Source of the DNA: Halorubrum halophilum
Lineage (GTDB): Archaea; Halobacteriota; Halobacteria; Halobacteriales; Haloferacaceae
DNA: 56,193 nt
Assembly (NCBI RefSeq): GCF_000739595.1
Contig: NZ_BBJP01000092.1
Span: forward strand, 1-56,193
Reading direction: 5' to 3'
Shown here: positions 7,984 to 15,842 of the stretch, one piece after another
Position numbering within the stretch: position 1 is the stretch's first letter
Layout: every line of letters starts with the position of its first letter
Program-made: the position numbers and the translations under genes
The notes under the pieces: generated by a model
The model's input: the letters and a program-made list of their open reading frames with translations, nothing else
What the model was told of the DNA's origin: nothing
Database searches by the model: none

Positions 7984-9420
7984 GTGACATTGACACCCAC
8001 GAGAACCACGGCCGCGCTGCTGGCCCTGCTGGCGCTACTGGGGGCCGTCGGCGCGGTCACGGCGGTGCCCGACGCCCGGATCGCGATCGACGCGGTCGAC
8101 GCGAGTTCGAGCGAGCCCGCGGTCGGCGAGCGGACGGCGCTGAACGTGACCGTCTCGAACTCCGGCGGAAGCCCGGCGGCGGCCGACGTGAGGAGCGTGC
8201 GCCTCTTTGACGCCGGGGACGCCGGCGATGTGGACGATGACGATCTCCGCGACGAGGCGACCGCGGTCGGCGCGCTCTCGGCGGGCGACGCGACGGACGT
8301 GGTCCTGTGGACCCGATTCGACGAGCCGGGCGAGCACCGGCTTACGGTCGAAGTCGTCGCCGAACAGGAGGCGACTGGCGGCGACGACGACGGCGGGACG
8401 GTCACCGTGACCCGCGACGTGGTCGTCGACGTGCAGCCGGCCGAGGTCGCGCTCGACGTGCGTACCCGAGCGCTCTCGCCGGCGGACCTCCGGAGCGACG
8501 ACGAGAGCGAGGGTGCCGGCGGGATCAGCGTCGGCGGCATCGAGGGCGTCTTCGGCGGCGGGAGCGGCGGGCTCCAAGCCGCCGAGGAGGACGAGGCGGA
8601 GTCGGTGCGGTCGGCCGACTCGCCGGTCGCGGTGACGGTCGTCAACACGGGCACGTCGACCGCCGACCGCGTGAGCCTGACCGCCGTCGGCGCGCCGGTC
8701 GGCGCGAGCGGTGGCGGTGACGACGCCGGTGACGGCAGTGGAGACGAAGCCGGAGACGACGGTGACGGCGGGGCCGAGCCGACCGTTGAGGTCGGCCCCT
8801 TCGTCGTGGAGGACGTCGCGCCCGGCGAGGAGCGACAGGTGGTCGTCGACCTCGGCCCCCTCGACGAGCGCTCGGACGTGACGGTCACGGCGGCGTTCCG
8901 GTCCGAACTCGACGCGCCAGTCGGCGCCGGCGCGAACCGGACGGCGGAGTCGACGGTTCGGTACCCGCCGCGGGAGGGGAGCCCGACCGTCACCGACGCG
9001 ACCGTTCGGACGACCGACGACGGCGAGGTGGTCGTCGACGCCAACCTCGGCAACGAGGGCACCGGGGAACTGGAGGGGGTCGTCGTCTCGGTCGCCGGCG
9101 CCGAGGGGGTCGATCCGACCCCCGCTGGGAGGGAGTACTTCGTCGGCAGCGTGGGCGCGGGCGACTTCGTCGCCTTCGACCTGCGGACCGCGGCGAACGC
9201 CTCCGTCGCCGACTCCGTCCCGATCCGGATCGCGTACACCGAGCGCGGCGTCCGGTACACCGAGACCGCGACGGTCGCGCTCCCCGATTCGAGCGACGGC
9301 GCGGGAGGCGGTTCCGGCTCCGGCGCCGTCGGAACGCTCGGGACCCTCGGCCTCGTCGGGCTCGTCGGCGGCGCGGGCGTCGCGGTCGCCGGGAGTGTGA
9401 TCCGTCGCCGCGATGTATAG
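7984..9420 (+). CDS. Secreted CARDB-like protein with C-terminal membrane anchor
   Basis: A 478-residue protein with a signal peptide (LLALLALLGAVGAVTAV, about residues 12-28), at least three beta-sandwich repeats of the CARDB/COG1361 kind (near 30-130, 200-310 and 325-425; note VTVSNSGG, VTVVNTGTS and VDANLGNEG), low-complexity Gly/Asp linkers, and a C-terminal helix (about 450-472) ending in Arg-rich RRRDV. It starts with GTG, preceded by a TATA-like box. Its end overlaps the ATPase gene by 8 nt, so it belongs to the ABC operon. It may be a surface partner or substrate of the transporter; this is inference. Confidence 0.82.
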   Translation: MTLTPTRTTAALLALLALLGAVGAVTAVPDARIAIDAVDASSSEPAVGERTALNVTVSNSGGSPAAADVRSVRLFDAGDAGDVDDDDLRDEATAVGALSAGDATDVVLWTRFDEPGEHRLTVEVVAEQEATGGDDDGGTVTVTRDVVVDVQPAEVALDVRTRALSPADLRSDDESEGAGGISVGGIEGVFGGGSGGLQAAEEDEAESVRSADSPVAVTVVNTGTSTADRVSLTAVGAPVGASGGGDDAGDGSGDEAGDDGDGGAEPTVEVGPFVVEDVAPGEERQVVVDLGPLDERSDVTVTAAFRSELDAPVGAGANRTAESTVRYPPREGSPTVTDATVRTTDDGEVVVDANLGNEGTGELEGVVVSVAGAEGVDPTPAGREYFVGSVGAGDFVAFDLRTAANASVADSVPIRIAYTERGVRYTETATVALPDSSDGAGGGSGSGAVGTLGTLGLVGLVGGAGVAVAGSVIRRRDV

Positions 9421-10156
9421 CGTCGAACTCCGCGGCGCCACCAAACGGTATCCGGGAGGGGGCGCCGAGCCGGTGGTGGCACTCGACGACGTCGACTTCG
9501 CGGTCGAGCCGGGGGAGTTCGTCGCGGTCGTCGGGCCGAGCGGCTCCGGGAAGTCGACGCTCCTCAACGTGCTCGGGCTCCTCGACGACCCCACCGAGGG
9601 GTCGCGACTGCTCGATGGCACCGACGTGACAGAGCTCACGGTCGCGGAGCGCACCGCGGCCCGCAAGGAGTCGATCGGGTTCGTCTTCCAGGATTTTCAT
9701 CTCCTCCCGACGCTGACCGCGGTCGAGAACGTCGCGCTCCCGACCGCGTTCGATCCGGGCGACGAGAGCGACCGCGCCGCCGACCTGCTCGACCGATTTG
9801 GACTCGGCGACCGGCTCGACCACGAGCCCGCGGAGCTGTCCGGCGGGCAGAAACAGCGGGTCGCCATCGCCAGATCCCTCATCAACGAACCGGCGGTGCT
9901 GCTCGCGGACGAGCCGACGGGGAACCTCGACACGGAGACCGGCGAGTCGATCCTCGCCGAGTTCGAGCGCGTGAAGGAGGAGGGGGTCGCGGTCGTCGCC
10001 GTCACCCACGACCCGCTCGTCGAGGAGTTCGCGGACCGCGTCGTCGAACTCACGGACGGGGTGTTGGAGGGCGGGACCGCGGGCGAAACGGACTCGGTTG
10101 CGGGTTCCTCGACGGACCGCGCTCCCGACTCGGCGCTCGCGCCGGAGGAACGATGA
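9413..10156 (+). CDS. ABC transporter ATP-binding protein, MacB/LolD type
   Basis: A 247-residue ATPase with Walker A GPSGSGKST (41-49), Q-loop FQD (92-94), signature LSGGQ (142-146), Walker B LLADEP (163-168) and H-loop His199. The sequence is closest in style to the LolD/MacB/FtsE class, which power mechanotransmission-type permeases rather than import. It overlaps the secreted protein gene upstream and the permease gene by 4 nt downstream, so the three are translated together. The C-terminal 30 residues are a nonconserved polar tail. Confidence 0.93.
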   Translation: MYSVELRGATKRYPGGGAEPVVALDDVDFAVEPGEFVAVVGPSGSGKSTLLNVLGLLDDPTEGSRLLDGTDVTELTVAERTAARKESIGFVFQDFHLLPTLTAVENVALPTAFDPGDESDRAADLLDRFGLGDRLDHEPAELSGGQKQRVAIARSLINEPAVLLADEPTGNLDTETGESILAEFERVKEEGVAVVAVTHDPLVEEFADRVVELTDGVLEGGTAGETDSVAGSSTDRAPDSALAPEER

Positions 10157-11352
10157 GCGACGACGGCAGCGGCGGGACGGCGAGCGACCGTGGGGCCGCC
10201 GGCTGGCTCCGCGGCTGGCGCCCCGCGGTCGCGATGGCCGCGCGGAACCTCCGGCGGAACCGCGTCCGGACGGTCCTCGCGGTGCTCGGCGTCTGCATCG
10301 GCGTGCTGGCGGTCGCGGCGCTCGGGATCTTCGGGAACGTGCTCGCGCTCGGCGCCGACGACGCCATCGGCGACATCGGCACGCAGGTGGTCGTGTCGCC
10401 GAACGCGGACGCCGGCGTGGAGTCGCTATCGGCGGCCGACGTGGCGGCGATCCGACGCGCCGTCGACGACCCGGCGGTCGGGGACCCGGCCGTCGTCCCG
10501 CTGTACTCCGACAACGCGATCGTCGAAGGCGCGAGCGGACAGACGTTCGCGACGATATACGGCGTCGAGGAGCCCGGGCTCGCGTTCGAGGCCGCAGAGG
10601 GCAGGCTCCCGGACCGCCACAGGCAAGGCGCAATCGTCGGGTCGGGAATCGCTGAGGACCTCAGCGTGGGCGCGGGCGACACCGTCGGGATCGCGGGCTC
10701 GCAGGTCCGCGTCGTCGCCGTGCTCGCCGAGAGCCAGACGTTCAGCCCGGTTGCGCCCGACGATGCCGTCTTCCTCCCGGAGTCGGCGTTCGCCGCCGAC
10801 GGCTACGCGCAGGCGCTGGTCGTCGCTGAGTCGGGTGAGACGGCGCGAGCCGCCGCGGACGCGATCCGCGAGGACGTGAACGCCCGCGAGGAGCGCGTCG
10901 ACCTGTTCGAACTGGCGGCGATCGTCGACGAGATCAACGACTTCTTCGATCTCCTGAGCACGTTCCTGCTCGGGCTCGGCGCCATCTCGCTCGTGGTCGC
11001 CGGTGTCTCGATCCTCAACGTCATGCTGATGAGCACCGTCGAGCGCCGACAGGAGATCGGCGTGATGCGCGCGGTCGGCGTGACCCGCCGGGACGTGTTG
11101 CGCGTGCTGCTCGCGGAGGCCGGGCTCATCGGCGCGGCGGGCGCGGCGGCGGGGACCCTGCTGACCGTGCTGCTCGTCGCCGGGCTCGTGGCCGCGACGC
11201 CCGCGGTCGACGCCGCGCTCGTGCTCGATCCGACGAACGGCTACTACCTCCTGTTGGCGCTCGGGTTCGGCGTCGGCGTCGGGATCGTCAGCGGGGCGTA
11301 CCCCGCGTGGAAGGCGGCGAACGAGCGCCCCGTGGAGGCGCTTCGGAGCTGA
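10153..11352 (+). CDS. ABC transporter permease, MacB/FtsX type
   Basis: A 399-residue permease with one N-terminal membrane helix (about 36-58, VLAVLGVCIGVLAVAALGIF), a large extracytoplasmic MacB_PCD-like domain (60-265), and three C-terminal helices in the FtsX domain (about 275-300, 325-355 and 362-385), including the conserved segment VERRQEIGVMRAVGV. It works with the ATPase just upstream (ATGA overlap). In archaea such systems probably extract or move lipid-anchored or secreted molecules at the cell surface; the substrate here is unknown. Confidence 0.92.
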   Translation: MSDDGSGGTASDRGAAGWLRGWRPAVAMAARNLRRNRVRTVLAVLGVCIGVLAVAALGIFGNVLALGADDAIGDIGTQVVVSPNADAGVESLSAADVAAIRRAVDDPAVGDPAVVPLYSDNAIVEGASGQTFATIYGVEEPGLAFEAAEGRLPDRHRQGAIVGSGIAEDLSVGAGDTVGIAGSQVRVVAVLAESQTFSPVAPDDAVFLPESAFAADGYAQALVVAESGETARAAADAIREDVNAREERVDLFELAAIVDEINDFFDLLSTFLLGLGAISLVVAGVSILNVMLMSTVERRQEIGVMRAVGVTRRDVLRVLLAEAGLIGAAGAAAGTLLTVLLVAGLVAATPAVDAALVLDPTNGYYLLLALGFGVGVGIVSGAYPAWKAANERPVEALRS

Positions 11353-11419
11353 GGCGGAGTCGCACCGGGCCCTCTCGCACGGCGGCGTCCTCCTCATCCA
11401 GCCCACTTACCCGGCCCAC

Positions 11420-11596
11420 TCACCCCGCCCAGCCGCCCCGCATGTCGTCGGTGACGCGGTCGCGCCACGTCTCGAACGCGTCGCGACACTCCGGCTCGTT
11501 CTCGACGTGGCGCATGAACCCCGCGCCGGGGGACGCGAGCTCCGTCCCGCAGAACGGACACCGCTTGGGCTCGATCACGGTCTCTGCTGATGCCAT
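11420..11596 (-). CDS. Small zinc-finger microprotein
   Basis: A 58-residue protein with CPFCG near the N-terminus and a later His...Cys pair (FMRHVENEPEC), giving a likely C2HC zinc finger. It resembles the DUF7501-type small proteins I recall in haloarchaea, but the family name is tentative. The ATG at 11596 (MASAETVIEPKRCPFCG) is preferred over an in-frame start five codons upstream. It is convergent with the ABC operon. Confidence 0.7.
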   Translation of the reverse strand: MASAETVIEPKRCPFCGTELASPGAGFMRHVENEPECRDAFETWRDRVTDDMRGGWAG

Positions 11597-11777
11597 GGTA
11601 ACGAGTAACATGTTCCAGAATCAAAAGTGTTGCTACGATCACCATATCGCGAGTATGTGCATAATTCGTTTCGATCGTTCCAAGATCATCGAGTGAATGA
11701 CGGAGGTCTCTCCGAGTACGATTCCGTCTCAGAAACCACTCGTCTGCGAGTGCGGCCGAGAGATCGGACGCCCGCGT

Positions 11778-12338
11778 TCAGTCGACGACCCGTTCGTAGG
11801 TGACGAACGCGAGACCGTCGTCGCTATCGGTGTCGTCCTCGCCGTCGCTGTCGGCCTCGCCGGTGTCGGCGACCTCGCGTTCCACCTCGGTCCACTCGCC
11901 GGGGTCCCAGTCCGGGAAGCGCGTGTCGCCGTCGGGCCGCTCGGGGATCTCCGTCAGTACCAGCCGGTCGGCACGGTCGAGGAACCCCTCGTAGACGGTC
12001 GCACCGCCGATCACGTAGACCTCGTCGACGCCGCGGTCGGCGGCGTCCGCGGCCGCGAGATCGACCGCCTCCTCGATGTCGTTCGCGACGACGGCGCCCT
12101 CGGGGAGGTCGAGGTCGCGGGTCGTCAACACGACGCTGGTGCGATCTGGGAGCGGGCCGCCGATCCGGTCGACGATGCTCTCGTAGGTCGCGCGTCCGAC
12201 GATCACGGGGTGACCGGTCGTGAGCCGCTTGAAGTGGGCCAGATCGGCCGGGTAGTGCCACGGCATGCCGCCGCGGTCGCCGATGACGCGGTTCTCCGCG
12301 ACCGCGGCGACGAGGACCAAATCCACGTCCGTTGTCAT
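11778..12338 (-). CDS. folA: Dihydrofolate reductase
   Basis: Reduces dihydrofolate to tetrahydrofolate with NADPH, regenerating the cofactor oxidised by thymidylate synthase. The 186-residue protein has VAAVAENRVIGDRGGMPWHYPADLAHFK-type N-terminal order (given here only as a family landmark in parts: NRVIG, MPWHYPADL), the NADPH site IVGRATYES and VYVIGGATVYEGFL. It ends with an acidic insertion before FVTYERV. The ATG at 12338 leaves 8 nt to the thyA stop; a GTG at 12350 would overlap that stop. Either way it is translated with thyA. Confidence 0.94.
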   Translation of the reverse strand: MTTDVDLVLVAAVAENRVIGDRGGMPWHYPADLAHFKRLTTGHPVIVGRATYESIVDRIGGPLPDRTSVVLTTRDLDLPEGAVVANDIEEAVDLAAADAADRGVDEVYVIGGATVYEGFLDRADRLVLTEIPERPDGDTRFPDWDPGEWTEVEREVADTGEADSDGEDDTDSDDGLAFVTYERVVD

Positions 12339-12346
12339 CGCAGCGT

Positions 12347-13375
12347 TCACTCCGCGACCGCGAACGAGATGCCGTCCGCGGAGTCGTAGTCGACGACCTC
12401 GACGTCCTCGTAGGTGAGCTCGTCGAGCGGCACGTCGGCGATCTCGATCCGGGGGCGCTCGCGCGGCTCCCGCGAGAGCTGTTCGAGCAGGCCGGGGACG
12501 TGGTCGTACCCCTCCTCACCGTTCGTCTCGTCCGGGGCGGTCCGCTCGACCCAGCTCTTCACGTCGAGGTAGTCGGCCTTGCTCTCGACGTTGGCGAGGC
12601 GGTCCTGCACGTACGGGAGGTTGTTCGCGTACCACTTCCCGCGCTCGCCGCGCCCGCAGTAGACGTGCGCGTCGACGACGGTGTGGCCGAATTCGCCCAC
12701 CTCGAACCCCGTCCGCTGGGCGAGCGCGTTCGCGAGCAGCGCGTACGCGGCGATGTTGAACGGCACCCCGAGCGCGATGTCGCCCGAGCGCTGCGTGAGG
12801 TGGAGGTTGAGTCGACCGTCCTGCACGTTCACGACGAAGGTGTAGTGACACGGCGGCAGCGTCGAGACGGCGGCGTTGGCGGGATGCCACGCGTTCACGA
12901 CCATCCGGCGCGACTGCGGGTTCTCGTCGAGGGTGTCGAGTACGTACTGGATCTGATCGAACGTCCGGCGCTCGGCGCCGTCAGGTCCTTCCTCGACGTT
13001 CACCCAGCGGTGCGCGTTCTCGGGCCAGGTCTCGCCCGGAAGCGCGTCGACGCCGTCCGGCACGGGGAACCGACGCCAGAACCGGCCGTAGGCGGTGTCG
13101 AGGCGGCCCTCCTCGTCGGCCCACGCGTCCCAGATCTTCGTCTCCTCGCGGAGGTTCCGGACGTGCTCCTCGCCGGAGAGGTACCAGAGCACCTCGTGGA
13201 TCAGCGAGTTCCAGCGATAGCCGTCCATTTTCTTGGTCGTGAGGAGGGGGAACCCATCCGCGAGGTCGACGGTGTACTGCCCGCTGAACGTCGCGATCGT
13301 GTCGACGCCGGTTCGGTTCGGCTTGTACGTGCCCGTCGACAGGGTGTCGTCGACGAGATCGAGGTACTGTTGCAT
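12347..13375 (-). CDS. thyA: Thymidylate synthase ThyA
   Basis: Methylates dUMP to dTMP using methylenetetrahydrofolate. The 342-residue protein has RTGVDT near the N-terminus, the Arg pair RRM (156-158), catalytic Cys176 in LPPCHY, the dUMP-binding QRSGDIALGVPFN (195-207) and HVYCGRGE in the late part. It is longer than the bacterial enzyme because of a haloarchaeal insertion and tail. It lies directly upstream of folA; the classic ThyA-FolA pairing recycles dihydrofolate. Repeat copy B begins about 158 bp upstream of its start. Confidence 0.96.
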   Translation of the reverse strand: MQQYLDLVDDTLSTGTYKPNRTGVDTIATFSGQYTVDLADGFPLLTTKKMDGYRWNSLIHEVLWYLSGEEHVRNLREETKIWDAWADEEGRLDTAYGRFWRRFPVPDGVDALPGETWPENAHRWVNVEEGPDGAERRTFDQIQYVLDTLDENPQSRRMVVNAWHPANAAVSTLPPCHYTFVVNVQDGRLNLHLTQRSGDIALGVPFNIAAYALLANALAQRTGFEVGEFGHTVVDAHVYCGRGERGKWYANNLPYVQDRLANVESKADYLDVKSWVERTAPDETNGEEGYDHVPGLLEQLSREPRERPRIEIADVPLDELTYEDVEVVDYDSADGISFAVAE

Positions 13376-13532
13376 GGTGGGATCGGGGTCGCCGGTATAC
13401 TCGCCGGCGAGACGGGTTTACGGTTACAACCGAACGGGCGAACCTAACCGTGACGGTCTGGAGTTCGGATCGATGTGTGGAAGAGTTCGTCCGTGGTTCG
13501 ATCGGAGACGTGTTCGCTGGTCCGGTCGCTCG

Positions 13533-13822
13533 CTTATAAATGGCTGATACTGGATCGGCGGTAAACAACTTCAAAGCCCCAGCCGCGAGGACGGCGCACA
13601 CTCGTTGTGCTCCTCGCTCGTTCGCTCCGCTCACTCGCTGCGGTGCTTACGTCGTCTGCGCCGCCCTCGCGGCTGCCCCTTTGAGCCCCACCCCGCACCG
13701 CACCTCACGCCTCCCCAGCCTCGTCGCTGGCGGCTGTCGCCGCCAGCGACTCCCTCGCGCGGCGCTCCTCGCGCCCGTTGGGCGCTCGGAGGCGCGCGCC
13801 AACCGCAGATCGGTTTATAAAT
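13533..13822 (-). repeat. Dispersed structured repeat, copy B (short form)
   Basis: A core copy in reverse orientation, bounded on both sides by TTATAAA (13534-13540 and 13814-13820), without the outer terminal inverted repeats seen in copies A, C and E. The long stem pairs 13580-13598 with 13657-13675 (one G-U pair) and the 12-bp hairpin with core GTCGCTGGCGGC is intact at about 13723-13750. It sits between thyA and tRNA-Gly. The rest of 13376-13532 and 13823-13903 shows no gene. Confidence 0.85.
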
Positions 13823-13903
13823 AGTCGATAGAGACGTCAGCAGTCAGAGCTCCGAGAAAGGGAGAATCGAAAAGCAGCGCTAATGACTGAAACAGCCAGA
13901 GGG

Positions 13904-13976
13904 TGCACCGGCCGAGACTCCCGTGAGCGAAGCGAACGGGAGGCAGGCCGGTGTATCTTCGAGCGTAGCGAGAAGA
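13904..13976. repeat. Duplicated tRNA-Gly 3' end and two loop-sharing hairpins
   Basis: TGCACCGGCCGAGA at 13904-13917 repeats exactly the tRNA-Gly 3' end at 13977-13990, 73 bp away. Between them are two hairpins with different stems but nearly the same loop: CTCCCGT/ACGGGAG (13918-13942, loop GAGCGAAGCGA) and ATCTTC/GAAGAT (13955-13977, loop GAGCGTAGCGA). The duplication looks like a scar of integration at a tRNA gene or a slipped copy. Confidence 0.5.
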
Positions 13977-14047
13977 TGCACCGGCCGAGATTTGAACTCG
14001 GGTTGCAACCATGGCAAGGTTGCGTGATACCACTACACTACCGGTGC
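13977..14047 (-). tRNA. tRNA-Gly (anticodon GCC)
   Basis: A 71-nt cloverleaf: acceptor GCACCGG/CCGGTGC with discriminator A, D-arm GTGTAGTGGTATCAC, anticodon stem CAACC/GGTTG with loop TTGCCAT (anticodon GCC), and T-arm CGAGTTCAAATCTCG. No intron and no encoded CCA. Repeat copy B lies downstream. Confidence 0.95.
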
Positions 14048-14158
14048 GTGCTTCGCACTCGACGATTAGTCGGAGGATTACTTAAACCTGTCACATCCGA
14101 CTGACTGCGGGCCGGCGAGGGTGACAGATTCGGGGCGGGCGACCGGGTTCGCGAGGAG

Positions 14159-14857
14159 TCACTCCCCGCGCGTCGCCGCGATGTCGTCGGCGTGGGCGCG
14201 CACGAGGTCGGCGAACGATGTCGCCTCCGCGCGCTCCTGCGTCTCGTCGTCGCGGCGGTCGCGCACCCGGCGCTTGATCGCGCGGAGCGCGTCGGGCTTC
14301 CCGGTCGCGACCGCGTCAGCGACCGACCGCGGATCGTCGACGACCCGAGAGACGAGCCCGGTCCGGAGCGCCTCGTCGGCGTCGAGCATGCGCCCGGAGA
14401 GCGCGAAGTCGAGCGCGTCGCCCTCACCCATCACTCGCGGCAGACGGACGGTCCCGCCCCACGCGCCGAACAGCCCGAACGCGACGCCGGGTTCCGCGAA
14501 CGTCGCCGCGGGCGTGGCGACCCGGATGTCCGCCGCGAGCGCGAGTTCGACCCCGCCGCCGCGGGCCGCGCCGTCGATCCCGCAGACGACGACCGTCTCC
14601 GCGTCTGCGATGGCCCCGGCCGTGCGCTGGCCGGCGCGAGCGAACGACTCCGGGTCGTCGAGGCTGGCGACCACGTCGAGGTCGGCGCCGGCACAGAACG
14701 CGTCGCCGGCGCCGCGGAGGTAGGTCACGGGTGCATCGGCGTCGGCGACGGCTGCGCGCAGCGCGGTCAGGTCATCGGGTCGGAGCGCGTTCCGGCGCGC
14801 CGGCCGGTCGATCGTCACGACGCGGACCGTGCCGTCGTCGTCTCGGGTGCGGATCAC
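14159..14857 (-). CDS. Enoyl-CoA hydratase/isomerase family protein
   Basis: A 232-residue crotonase-fold protein. It shows the N-terminal IDRPARRNAL, the first oxyanion segment GAGDAFCAGADL, the second GIDGAARGGGVELALAADIRVA-type region (landmarks GGGVELAL and DIRVA), and GLFGAWGGTVRLPR. In classical hydratases a catalytic Glu sits in a PE(I/V) pair just before that last segment; here the pair is Pro-Gly (EPGVAFGL), so hydratase chemistry is doubtful and a different crotonase reaction is possible. Length is a little short for the family. It is transcribed away from the next gene. Confidence 0.85.
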   Translation of the reverse strand: MIRTRDDDGTVRVVTIDRPARRNALRPDDLTALRAAVADADAPVTYLRGAGDAFCAGADLDVVASLDDPESFARAGQRTAGAIADAETVVVCGIDGAARGGGVELALAADIRVATPAATFAEPGVAFGLFGAWGGTVRLPRVMGEGDALDFALSGRMLDADEALRTGLVSRVVDDPRSVADAVATGKPDALRAIKRRVRDRRDDETQERAEATSFADLVRAHADDIAATRGE

Positions 14858-14916
14858 ACCGTGATCTCCCGGTCGTTTCCAAAGGTCTTTGCCCCTCGAT
14901 CGACTACCGTTACGTA

Positions 14917-15582
14917 ATGGACGATGCCGCGCGAGCGCGTGACGCCGCGTCTGAGGCGCTCGCCGACGTCGAGCCCGCTCAGCTGCGTGAGGCCCTCGAA
15001 GACCGGATCGCGAACGCCGCCGTAACGCCCGGCGTGCTGGCGCTGGTCACCGCTCGCGCGGTCGACCCTGAGGTCGACCCCGAGGCGGTGGTCGACCGGG
15101 CGGCCGGCGTGCAGCTCATCTACGAGGGGCTCCGGCTCACCCGGTCGGTGGCCCACGAGGAGCCGTGGGTGACCGCGGCCACGCAGGGGACGGACATCGA
15201 CGCCGACATGGACGTGCTCACCGCCGATGTGCTCGTCTCGCGCGGATTCTCGCTGCTCGCGTGCACCGACGCCGCCGCGGCCGCGGTCGAGGTCGTGCGC
15301 GCGTTCGGCCGCGACCAGACCGTTCGCGACCGTGAGGGGACCGACCCCGCCGCGGCGACCGCGCTCGACCGGAACCTGGAGATCGACGCCCTCGAACTCG
15401 CGGTCGTCGCCGGCACCACCGCCGTCGGCGGCGATCCCCCCGAGGAGCTGCTGACGTACGCCCGCGATCTGGCGGCCGACTACGACGGCGAGTTTCCGCC
15501 GCCGGGCCGCGCGCTCCCGGACGCGACCGCCGACCGCATCGCCGACATCTCCGACCGCGCCGTGAGCGCGACCGATCGGTGA
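14917..15582 (+). CDS. DUF7114-like haloarchaeal protein, polyprenyl-synthetase-like fold
   Basis: A 221-residue, almost wholly alpha-helical protein. Parts such as GVQLIYEGLRLTR and LTADVLVSRGFSLLA recall the helices of trans-isoprenyl diphosphate synthases, but the Asp-rich DDxxD motifs are missing, so it is probably not an active prenyltransferase. I recall a similar haloarchaeal family named DUF7114; the name is tentative. The ATG at 14917 is preferred because the frame upstream overlaps the divergent crotonase gene. tRNA-Thr follows 94 bp downstream. Confidence 0.7.
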   Translation: MDDAARARDAASEALADVEPAQLREALEDRIANAAVTPGVLALVTARAVDPEVDPEAVVDRAAGVQLIYEGLRLTRSVAHEEPWVTAATQGTDIDADMDVLTADVLVSRGFSLLACTDAAAAAVEVVRAFGRDQTVRDREGTDPAAATALDRNLEIDALELAVVAGTTAVGGDPPEELLTYARDLAADYDGEFPPPGRALPDATADRIADISDRAVSATDR

Positions 15583-15676
15583 GGTCGCCCGACGGCGGTG
15601 GGACGGTGTGTGTCCGCGTGACGGGTCGCCCCCGAATCGAAACCCATAAAGTCGAATCCGGTCAACGACTCATTGC

Positions 15677-15748
15677 GCCTGGGTAGCTTAGCGGTAAAGC
15701 GCGTCCTTGGTAAGGACGAGACCCCGAGTTCAAATCTCGGCCTAGGCT
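15677..15748 (+). tRNA. tRNA-Thr (anticodon GGT)
   Basis: A 72-nt cloverleaf: acceptor GCCTGGG/CCTAGGC with one G-U pair and discriminator T, D-arm GCTTAGCGGTAAAGC, anticodon stem CGTCC/GGACG with loop TTGGTAA (anticodon GGT), T-arm CGAGTTCAAATCTCG. No intron and no encoded CCA. Confidence 0.95.
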
Positions 15749-15842
15749 CTTCTCGCATTTTCCAGCCCGAATAGCGCCGACCCTGACACCTTCTCCGCCG
15801 CCGGCCGCAAACCCGATACCCGTCGCCGCCAACATCGCACGT

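Noticed and set aside
8700-8790. GGT/GAC-rich tandem-like stretch in the secreted protein gene
   Set aside because: It encodes a Gly/Asp linker between domains; low-complexity coding sequence explains it.
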